From Bacillota bacterium (GTDB taxonomy: Bacteria; Bacillota; Clostridia; Acetivibrionales; DSM-1351): a stretch of 21,030 bases of DNA. The DNA lies in assembly GCA_023416275.1 (NCBI GenBank), contig JAEZIB010000101.1, positions 1 through 21,030 on the forward strand. The letters run 5' to 3'. A program made the translations under genes and the position numbers. Below are positions 7,677 to 13,715 of the stretch, piece after piece (within the stretch, counting starts at the first letter, position 1; the number at the start of each line of letters is the position of its first letter). The notes under the pieces are model-generated. The model was not told the origin of the DNA, searched no databases, and saw only the letters and a list, made by a program, of their open reading frames with translations.

Positions 7677-8276
7677 TTATGGAACATATTTTGTAACTGT
7701 TCCGCTATACACCACATTAAAGGAGTAGAAATAGTATCTTCCACCAAAGGTATCTACATAGCCATTCTGTTGGATATCAGTTATTCTTGAAAAATTAAGT
7801 GTCCCCTTAAAGCTTCCATCATCATAATAAGAAGTAGTATTATTGTAGCTGGTTAATAGTGTACTAATTTGTGAATAATGCACAGTTGTGCTTATCGCCT
7901 TGGTAGTTGTTACTTCTTTCGTTATATTTGGAGTGTATCTGTTAACGGTACCATTGTATGTTACATTGAAGGTATATACATAATATTTTCCTCCGAAGGT
8001 ATCAATAACATTAATCTGCGTAATATTCGTTGCGTTATAGAAGTTGAGTGTACCAGAATATTCACCATCGTCATAAGAATAGGTAGTTCCTTGAAATTCA
8101 TTCATTATTGCCTGTAGTGCATATGTACTGCTATGGAACGTTCTTGTTTTTGCTTCAGTAATTGTTACTGCCTTTGAACTATCTTCAGCAAAAGTATTGA
8201 TACTGAAAAGTGACAGCATTATCACAATGGCTAAGGTACTACAAATGACTCTCTTTAAGCAGTTTTTCTTTGACAT
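7677..8276 (-). CDS. Secreted protein made of two 82-residue repeats
   Basis: 199 residues. A signal peptide (basic Lys/Arg start, hydrophobic 10-27, likely cleavage after INTFA at 30) precedes two homologous repeats at about 36-117 and 118-199. Each contains YDDG-x2-x-GTLNF, then VDTFGG or IDTFGG-[KR]-YY, and ends in NGTV or SGTV followed by the doublet RY or KY and a Pro. The density of Tyr, Thr and Asn and the alternating pattern suggest beta-strands exported to the surface or medium. YDDG-type repeats of this style occur in secreted Firmicute proteins of unknown role. No catalytic motif is visible and I do not assign a function. It has a strong promoter and a GGAGG ribosome binding site, so it is probably well expressed. 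Confidence 0.85.
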   Translation of the reverse strand: MSKKNCLKRVICSTLAIVIMLSLFSINTFAEDSSKAVTITEAKTRTFHSSTYALQAIMNEFQGTTYSYDDGEYSGTLNFYNATNITQINVIDTFGGKYYVYTFNVTYNGTVNRYTPNITKEVTTTKAISTTVHYSQISTLLTSYNNTTSYYDDGSFKGTLNFSRITDIQQNGYVDTFGGRYYFYSFNVVYSGTVTKYVP

Positions 8277-8301
8277 AATCTAAATACCTCCATATTATAT
8301 T

Positions 8302-8357
8302 TTAACAATAAAAGTTTTTATAAACGCATTTTAGCTATTTATTTACTTTATTGTTAA
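8302..8357 (-). promoter_or_regulatory. Long 5'-UTR stem before the two-repeat protein gene
   Basis: A perfect 11-base inverted repeat (TTAACAATAAA / TTTATTGTTAA) encloses 34 nt, between the transcription start and the ribosome binding site. It could protect the 5' end of the mRNA or act as an operator. Confidence 0.45.
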
Positions 8358-8367
8358 TATTATCTAT

Positions 8368-8397
8368 ATTATACTTTTTCTTTACGGACACTGTCAA
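8368..8397 (-). promoter_or_regulatory. Strong sigma-A promoter of the two-repeat protein gene
   Basis: Consensus TTGACA (8392-8397) and TATAAT (8368-8373) on the minus strand with an 18-nt spacer, about 90 nt upstream of the start codon. Confidence 0.85.
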
Positions 8398-8446
8398 TAT
8401 GGACTAAGCTATCACAGCTCTGAGAAGGAGATATTTAAATATATGT

Positions 8447-9217
8447 TTAAATGGAGTATTCCGTATTATCAGATTTTTTCATTTCAAATTCAGCAAAAAT
8501 TCTATCTCGGATTTTTAAGAAATCAAGACTGGTTCTATCTCGTTTTCGTGCTAAAGGTACATTAATAATACTTTTAATTTTTCCCGGATTAGGAGTCATT
8601 ATAATGACTCTATCAGCAAGAAAAACAGATTCTTCAATATCATGTGTTACGAAAATAATAGTCTTTTTCTGATTTTCCCATATTCCTGATATCTCATCCT
8701 GCATCTTCAGTCGTGTCAGTGCATCTAATGCACCAAAGGGCTCATCCATAAAAATGATTTCAGGATCTACTGCAAGAGCGCGCGCAATGGCAACGCGCTG
8801 CTGCATGCCTCCAGAAAGCTGATTAGGATGACTTTTACTAAATTTACTCAAGCCGACAATATTAATGAATTTATCTGCAATTTCAGCTCGTTCCTTCTTA
8901 GCGAGTTTTTTGCCCTCTAAACCTAGCTCAACATTCTTCTGTACTGTTCGCCATGGAAGCAGTCCGTAGTTTTGGAATATTGTTACATTTTTATTTGATG
9001 GCTCTGTAACTTCTTTTCCATCTATTGTAATCCTTCCACTGCTTACACCTTCAAAACCTGCAATGGAATTGAGCAGTGTCGTCTTTCCACAACCACTAGG
9101 ACCTAGCAAGCAAATAAATTCCCCTTTTTCAATATTCAACGAAACATGCTCCATAGCTTGAAAGCTTTTGTTATTTTGTACATATTGTTTTGATACATCT
9201 TCAACTTTTATATACAA
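8447..9217 (-). CDS. ABC importer ATPase, Ssu/Tau/Nrt type
   Basis: I place the start at TTG 9217, giving 256 residues (MYIKVEDVSKQY...). It has GGGGGA 7 nt upstream and lies 1 nt past the permease stop. A TTG at 9250 also opens the frame but has no ribosome binding site. The Walker A GPSGCGKTT is at residues 39-47. The Q-loop, signature LSGGMQQR, Walker B IIFMDEPFGALD and the switch His in VTHDIEE are all present, so the ATPase looks functional. It energises the adjacent permease. The family imports sulfonates, taurine, nitrate/cyanate or thiamine precursors, and sequence alone does not settle which. It is the last gene of the unit that starts with the CODH-like gene. I see no clear terminator after it. 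Confidence 0.93.
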   Translation of the reverse strand: MYIKVEDVSKQYVQNNKSFQAMEHVSLNIEKGEFICLLGPSGCGKTTLLNSIAGFEGVSSGRITIDGKEVTEPSNKNVTIFQNYGLLPWRTVQKNVELGLEGKKLAKKERAEIADKFINIVGLSKFSKSHPNQLSGGMQQRVAIARALAVDPEIIFMDEPFGALDALTRLKMQDEISGIWENQKKTIIFVTHDIEESVFLADRVIIMTPNPGKIKSIINVPLARKRDRTSLDFLKIRDRIFAEFEMKKSDNTEYSI

Positions 9218-9218
9218 A

Positions 9219-9986
9219 TCAAGTCCCCCCATCATTAGCCACAAATCCAAATTTGCTTAATATATTTTTTTCTATTAAACCAATAAGACTGTCTAGTATT
9301 AACCCAATTAATCCAATTACAATTATACTTGACAACAACATATCTGCTCGCAGATTATTTCTTGAGTCAATTATCAAATAGCCAAGGCCAGTCTGCGCTC
9401 CTACCATTTCACCTGCCACTAGAAATACCCAAGCAGTTCCCAGTGCCAGATGAAGGCTTGTCGCAATATATGGAAATGCTGACGGAAGGACTATTTTGAT
9501 GAGAAAACCTACTCCTTTTATGCAAAAATTCCTCGCAACCTTTATATAGGTCTGTTCTACTTTACTTACTGCTGTTACTGTAGTTAGCAGAATTGGAAAA
9601 AATGCTGCAATAAAGATTATAACAACGGCTGGTAAATCACCAATGCCAAACCATAATACAATAAATGGAAGCCATGCTATTGGTGAGATTGGTCTTAGCA
9701 GTTGAACAATAGGATTGATATAGTTCCATACGCCTCTGAACCAACCTAATAGTAGCCCTAATGTAACTCCAGTGATTACAGCTATACAATAACCAATAAT
9801 AAACCGCAGCATACTGTCTTTAATGCTTTCTAGCAACACTCCACTATAAAGCATTTCCTTGAAACTCTCCAAAACATCAAGAGGAGATGGAAACAGTGCT
9901 TTATTCCAGTTTCCAAGAGTTACAGCAAGCTGCCAAGTTAAGATTAAAGCTATAAATGACACGACAATATGAAATACTTTTCTCAT
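9219..9986 (-). CDS. ABC importer permease, Ssu/Tau/Nrt type
   Basis: 255 residues with about six membrane helices, starting with a short cytoplasmic Arg-Lys and a first helix at 5-25. The EAA-type loop that contacts the ATPase is around residues 150-185 (KVARNFCIKGVGFLIKIVLP, then SAFPYIATSLHLALG). This layout is typical of SsuC/TauC/NrtB permeases (BPD_transp_1). The ATG at 9986 follows GGAGG. The gene ends 1 nt before the ATPase start, so the two are translationally coupled. A 167-bp gap containing a dispersed repeat separates it from the binding-protein gene upstream. Confidence 0.94.
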   Translation of the reverse strand: MRKVFHIVVSFIALILTWQLAVTLGNWNKALFPSPLDVLESFKEMLYSGVLLESIKDSMLRFIIGYCIAVITGVTLGLLLGWFRGVWNYINPIVQLLRPISPIAWLPFIVLWFGIGDLPAVVIIFIAAFFPILLTTVTAVSKVEQTYIKVARNFCIKGVGFLIKIVLPSAFPYIATSLHLALGTAWVFLVAGEMVGAQTGLGYLIIDSRNNLRADMLLSSIIVIGLIGLILDSLIGLIEKNILSKFGFVANDGGT

Positions 9987-10027
9987 TCATTAGCCTCCGT
10001 TTTCTATTTCAATATTTATAATTTGTT

Positions 10028-10087
10028 ACCCAACTTTTCATTAATAAATTTGAGCATCTATAATTTGTAACTAGGAAAGTTGAGTTA
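10028..10087 (-). repeat. Dispersed 3'-flanking repeat, copy 2
   Basis: Read on the minus strand it starts AACTCAACTTTCC at 10087, 66 nt after the binding-protein stop. It continues to TGCTCAAATTTATTAATGA at 30 nt, as in copy 1, and ends in an inverted partial copy of its start (GAAAAGTTGGGT). Two near-identical 13-mers, TATAATTTGTTAC (10017-10029) and TATAATTTGTAAC (10059-10071, plus strand), lie at and inside its edges. A separate small dyad, TGATAC-N4-GTATCA, lies at 10122-10137. Confidence 0.6.
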
Positions 10088-10153
10088 GTTAGCACAATAA
10101 GCCCACAATACCCTAAATATGTGATACCATAGTATCAAAGGGAGTGTGATTTT

Positions 10154-11140
10154 CTATTTGCCAAAAAATGATTCATCTACGAACTCGTCATAAGTTGGCG
10201 ATTCTTTTGAAATATCAAACTCTCTGAGCCTTTTAGTCAAATCAGCATATGCATCCTTAGTAATTCTCAAATCATCATAAGAAATCCATTCCATTGACAA
10301 ATCATAAACATTATCATCAAGCTTTAAATAATCCTTTGCAATATCCCGTGTTTCTTCCTTGTGCTTTCCAATATATTCTCCGGCCTCCACGTATTTATCA
10401 ACAAATTTTTTAGCAACATTCTTCTTTTCGTTTATAAAGCTTTCAGTTAGTACTAAAGAGCAGCAAATAGAGTCATCCCAAAGCTCTTTTGCTTCAATTA
10501 ACACCTTACCTTTATTTATTGCAACGGCCTTTGCTCCGAAGGGTTCTGCAACACAATAGCCTGCGATTTGTCCTTGAGCAAGAGCAGCAGGCATTTCTGG
10601 TGGTGCAAGCTCTACAACGTTTATATCCTTGTATGTAAGACCAGCTTCTTTGAGAATTTGTCCAAGAAGTATATTGTGTGAGGACTGCCTGTGAGGAATT
10701 GCAAAGCTTTTCCCTTTAAGATCTTTGGCAGAATTGATTTCATTTGCAACTACAATTACATTACCATCCTTATGACCAAGGGCTACCGCTTTTACACCAA
10801 TGCCCTGCTCTTTCGCCTTCATTGCAAGTTCAATTAAAACCGATGCTCCATCTACATGACCTGTATTTAGTGCATCAAGCAGTTCTGGCCATGAGCCGTA
10901 TTTTATAAGCTCTATTTCTAAATTATCACCAGCTTGCTTTTGCAGCTGGCTTTCTACGATAATAGGTAGTGCATGTGTGAGTGGCAAATAAGCTATTTTT
11001 ACTGTCTCTTTATTTGATTGTTTCTCTTTTTGATTTAAACTATTTTGTGAATTTTGCTCATCTACATTTCCACAGGCAGTTATACCAAAAATAAGTCCAA
11101 TTGATAAAACTAACGAAATACTTTTTATTATACTTTTCAT
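10154..11140 (-). CDS. ABC importer substrate-binding lipoprotein, SsuA/TauA/NrtA type
   Basis: I use the ATG at 11140 (328 residues, MKSIIKSISL...) because GGAGG sits 5 nt before it. An upstream in-frame GTG at 11152 overlaps that ribosome binding site and is unlikely. The signal peptide ends in the lipobox ITAC with Cys23 lipidated, followed by a polar Asn/Gln/Lys linker. The rest is a periplasmic-binding-protein type II fold: KIAYLPLTHALP at the start, a GHVDGASV-like loop, and the family motif GQIAGYCVAEPFG. It would deliver substrate to the permease and ATPase that follow. The ligand is unknown. Its ribosome binding site is embedded in the second copy of the 49-nt leader repeat, which suggests translational control. 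Confidence 0.93.
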   Translation of the reverse strand: MKSIIKSISLVLSIGLIFGITACGNVDEQNSQNSLNQKEKQSNKETVKIAYLPLTHALPIIVESQLQKQAGDNLEIELIKYGSWPELLDALNTGHVDGASVLIELAMKAKEQGIGVKAVALGHKDGNVIVVANEINSAKDLKGKSFAIPHRQSSHNILLGQILKEAGLTYKDINVVELAPPEMPAALAQGQIAGYCVAEPFGAKAVAINKGKVLIEAKELWDDSICCSLVLTESFINEKKNVAKKFVDKYVEAGEYIGKHKEETRDIAKDYLKLDDNVYDLSMEWISYDDLRITKDAYADLTKRLREFDISKESPTYDEFVDESFFGK

Positions 11141-11142
11141 AA

Positions 11143-11191
11143 TAACCTCCACGCCGACTTACGGCACAAAAAATGGTGAAACTATCGTGGC
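11143..11191 (-). promoter_or_regulatory. 49-nt leader RNA element, copy A, overlapping the binding-protein ribosome binding site
   Basis: A perfect duplicate of 11236-11284. In the minus-strand RNA it starts GCCACGAUAG and ends GCGUGGAGGUUA. CCAC pairs with GUGG (outer stem), CAC with GUG (loop CAUUUUUU), and GCCG with CGGC (loop UAAGU), giving a small three-way junction. The outer stem abuts and partly covers GGAGG, the ribosome binding site of the ATG at 11140, so folding would hide it. This looks like a translational riboswitch or regulatory-protein target. I cannot match it to a named class. Confidence 0.6.
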
Positions 11192-11206
11192 GGTACGCTA
11201 GTAATT

Positions 11207-11233
11207 TTAGAAGTAATATCTAAAGTCTTTCAT
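11207..11233 (-). CDS. Leader minigene, 8 codons (MKDFRYYF)
   Basis: ATG at 11233 lies 5 nt after the GGAGG of copy B and is followed by eight sense codons and TAA, ending 15 nt before copy A. Placement behind a perfect ribosome binding site suggests it is translated. It may be a leader peptide linking the two RNA elements, or simply the remnant left when the leader was duplicated. It is rich in aromatic residues, with Tyr-Tyr-Phe before the stop. Confidence 0.4.
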   Translation of the reverse strand: MKDFRYYF

Positions 11234-11235
11234 GC

Positions 11236-11284
11236 TAACCTCCACGCCGACTTACGGCACAAAAAATGGTGAAACTATCGTGGC
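11236..11284 (-). promoter_or_regulatory. 49-nt leader RNA element, copy B, in front of the leader minigene
   Basis: Identical over 49 nt to 11143-11191, with starts 93 bp apart. It begins 8 nt after the stop codon of the CODH-like gene, with no terminator or promoter between, so it is an intra-operon element. It has the same three short stems and the same GGAGG followed 5 nt later by ATG (11233). Confidence 0.6.
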
Positions 11285-11292
11285 TTCCTCTA

Positions 11293-13305
11293 TTACCATC
11301 TCAGAGCTTTTCTCTGCTCTTTTAGGTCAGTCACAATCTGATTTGCCAGTTCCAAATGATTGACATTCACAATCATTCTTGAACCTAAAATATCTTTTGT
11401 TCCATCCTTCATAAATTCCGTTACATTATCAGAACCTTGTGTTGGAACATAAACACAGTGATATGAATCTATACCTAATAATCTAAAGCTTAAAGCGGCG
11501 CAGATGCCCTTTTCGTTTGACCACTCAGGACTTGCGAAAGCATATGGCATATCCTTTATCGCTACTCCTGAAGCTTCTGCCACTGCTTTAAAGAAAGCAG
11601 ACGCTCTTGCATTATCTAAACATTCACCCATGTGCCAAACAGGTGGTAATTCTTTTAAAAATCCTTTAAGCTTTTGCCCAGTTTGCTCTAGTGCCTTTGT
11701 TGAACAATATCCCAGCTTCATTAGCGGAAAAGATGCACAACCATTTGTTAATATTAATACATTATTTTTTATCAATATATCAGCCAGCTCAACAACTGCT
11801 TTCTCATATATAATCCGAGGATTATTACAGCCTACAAGATTAATAATCCCTAAAATTTCTCCACTTTTAATTGCATCCACAATAGGGTTTAAGCCACCAA
11901 AGTACTTATTTATATACTCTACAGAAAAACCCACTTCTGCTTCAGTTTCATATTGTGGAATATGGACAGGTATTTCTCTCCTATCTGCAAAGCTAGTAAT
12001 AGCCCTTTGTAAAATTTTTTTAGCTAAAGCATTAGTTTGATTTATGTTAGTATGATCATGGTCATATCCAAAATGTTCTGCACCAGGTAATCTCGCTGAA
12101 TCGCTAGTAGTTACCACCGTAGTTTTAAAACATTTTGCAACCTCCATGATTGAGGGAAATACATCCTGAATATCCGCCACCCAAAGGTCTAAAGCACCTG
12201 TTCCCAATACCAATTCCGCTCCGATTGCATTAGATAATGGAACAACCCCTCCATAACGGTACATTGCAGAAAGTCCTGAACAGCAAATGCCATAAAACTT
12301 GATTCCTAGTGCACCTCTTTCTTTAGCAAGCCTTATAAACTCCTCACTTTTTCCAAGCTTAACAATTTGGCTCACTAAAAGTGGTGAATGTCCATGCACT
12401 GCAATATTGACATATCCTTTTTCTATAGCGCCCAGATTAACCTTTGAGGTACTTCGAGTCGGGAGTCCAAAAAGACTATCCATTGCAATTGAAGAACCTA
12501 AGACACTTGACCAAGCAAAGGCCACACCACTTCTAAGCAGCTGCTTCATCAAGTTTTTCCAATCCCCATCATTACCCGTGCTTGTTCTATGTAAACTTTC
12601 AAAAACCTCATGATATGGACTGATTGGCATAATATCCAAATCACTCCAAGTTTTTATTCTTTCTTTTGGTGCGAAGGCATGTAGTGTTTTATGTGGTGCA
12701 GGTACTGTTCTTGATAAGTCCTCTAAAAGAATATCTGCCATAATTCCTGCTAATTCTTGAGTTGTTTTTCCCTCAGTTTCAATGCCAAAGGCCTTTGCTG
12801 CAGCCAATATTTTAGCCTCTCCCTCTATAGGAATATCTATTTTCCCTTCGGCAGCATATTTTAATGCTAACATAGACTCTCTTCCCCTTGCTCCATGGGC
12901 TGCAACACCTGCAACGACACTTCTGAGCAGATTACGGGCTACAATTACATCTGCATCAGCTCCACAAACTCCCCTGGGACTCTTTTTGGTTATTTTACAA
13001 GGCCCCATGGTACAGTTTTTACAGCAAACACCTGCTAATCCAAAGCTACACTGAGGCTTCTGTTCATCAAACCGATCAAAAACAGTTTCAACACCAATTT
13101 CGTCCATATGTATAAGCATATCCTTTACAGCCGGGTCTGGTGTCTGCTCAATAACATCTTTCTTTGAGGCAAAGCTCTTTCTATATTCTGCAATAGCAGT
13201 AGCATAATCATTACAACCAGAATTACTATGATGGTGGTGACTTTCGTTATCACCGAATTTTACATGATGGTATCTCTTTAATTCAAATTGATGTAATATA
13301 TTCAA
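11293..13305 (-). CDS. cooS: CO dehydrogenase-like protein with an altered active-site cluster (CooS-V-like)
   Basis: 670 residues, full length, similar throughout to Ni-CODH CooS. Cluster B/D cysteines C86, C94, C95, C98, C103 and C114 are present. Of the C-cluster ligands, His306 (VHGHSPLL), the Cys of GICCSG (341/342), C493 (GCNNP), C523 (NGCAS) and C562 (MGECLDNARA) are kept. The cysteine of the usual DYQC motif is Asp381 (ADIQD). The proton-relay His96/99/102 of the C. hydrogenoformans enzyme are Arg140, Glu143 and Leu146. CooS-V of C. hydrogenoformans, which also lacks a canonical cysteine, has an Fe/S/O hybrid cluster, does not oxidise CO and turns over hydroxylamine slowly. This protein is probably of that kind. 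The N-terminus is extended and His-rich. The start is TTG 13305, after GAGGGTG. No cooC or cooF is nearby; an ABC importer follows. Confidence 0.9.
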   Translation of the reverse strand: MNILHQFELKRYHHVKFGDNESHHHHSNSGCNDYATAIAEYRKSFASKKDVIEQTPDPAVKDMLIHMDEIGVETVFDRFDEQKPQCSFGLAGVCCKNCTMGPCKITKKSPRGVCGADADVIVARNLLRSVVAGVAAHGARGRESMLALKYAAEGKIDIPIEGEAKILAAAKAFGIETEGKTTQELAGIMADILLEDLSRTVPAPHKTLHAFAPKERIKTWSDLDIMPISPYHEVFESLHRTSTGNDGDWKNLMKQLLRSGVAFAWSSVLGSSIAMDSLFGLPTRSTSKVNLGAIEKGYVNIAVHGHSPLLVSQIVKLGKSEEFIRLAKERGALGIKFYGICCSGLSAMYRYGGVVPLSNAIGAELVLGTGALDLWVADIQDVFPSIMEVAKCFKTTVVTTSDSARLPGAEHFGYDHDHTNINQTNALAKKILQRAITSFADRREIPVHIPQYETEAEVGFSVEYINKYFGGLNPIVDAIKSGEILGIINLVGCNNPRIIYEKAVVELADILIKNNVLILTNGCASFPLMKLGYCSTKALEQTGQKLKGFLKELPPVWHMGECLDNARASAFFKAVAEASGVAIKDMPYAFASPEWSNEKGICAALSFRLLGIDSYHCVYVPTQGSDNVTEFMKDGTKDILGSRMIVNVNHLELANQIVTDLKEQRKALRW

Positions 13306-13360
13306 ATAATCACCCTCTTTTATTGTTTATATTTCCTATATAGTTAATATGATTTAATTC

Positions 13361-13389
13361 ATTATATGAGGTGCAATCAGAAAAGTCAA
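13361..13389 (-). promoter_or_regulatory. Strong sigma-A promoter of the CODH-like/ABC operon
   Basis: TTGACT (13384-13389) and TATAAT (13361-13366) on the minus strand, 17-nt spacer. The leader is about 50 nt. Confidence 0.85.
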
Positions 13390-13405
13390 TATATATTTCA
13401 TATTT

Positions 13406-13426
13406 TTCATAGCATTTCACTATGAA
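13406..13426. promoter_or_regulatory. Dyad operator upstream of the CODH-like operon promoter
   Basis: A perfect inverted repeat TTCATAG-N7-CTATGAA. Its centre is 16 nt plus half a site upstream of the -35, close to -62 from the predicted start, a common activator position. The regulator is unknown. The rest of the 410-bp gap to 13715 holds only the terminator at 13579-13616. Confidence 0.5.
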
Positions 13427-13578
13427 TATTGTTTAGCATTAGTCTGATTTCCTATCGAGTGTAATATTTAGTTTTATAATATTGGAAACGAAAGCAAAGG
13501 AAATAGTTCTTGATGAATTTGCCAAGTTTAAATATAGGTATAATTAACCATTTATTGATTATTGCGTGCAAATAAAAA

Positions 13579-13616
13579 TTGTATACCGCTTTTGATAAAC
13601 CAATCACGGTATACAA
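13579..13616 (-). terminator. Terminator of the beta-helix protein gene
   Basis: A perfect 10-bp stem TTGTATACCG / CGGTATACAA with an 18-nt loop. The minus strand continues ATTTTTATTT. It lies about 100 nt after the stop codon. Confidence 0.8.
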
Positions 13617-13715
13617 CTTTAACACCAAACTACATAATTCATATTCAGTTTTTCATACAATACTATTTTTATATAAGTTGATTATTTCTATAGGATATCA
13701 GCTTTTTTGTTATAG

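Noticed and set aside
8443..8565. Plus-strand 40-codon ORF behind AGAAGGAG (8423-8430)
   Set aside because: It runs antisense through the conserved C-terminal end of the ABC ATPase gene, the spacing to the ATG is long (12 nt), and composition is not protein-like.
11504..12040. Plus-strand open frame of 178 codons
   Set aside because: Opposite the CODH-like gene with its conserved cysteines; a shadow frame without family motifs.
13470..13555. Plus-strand frame encoding ETKAKEIVLDEFAKFKYRYN
   Set aside because: Coding-like in style but only about 20-34 codons, with no ATG or ribosome binding site; too short to support as a gene remnant.
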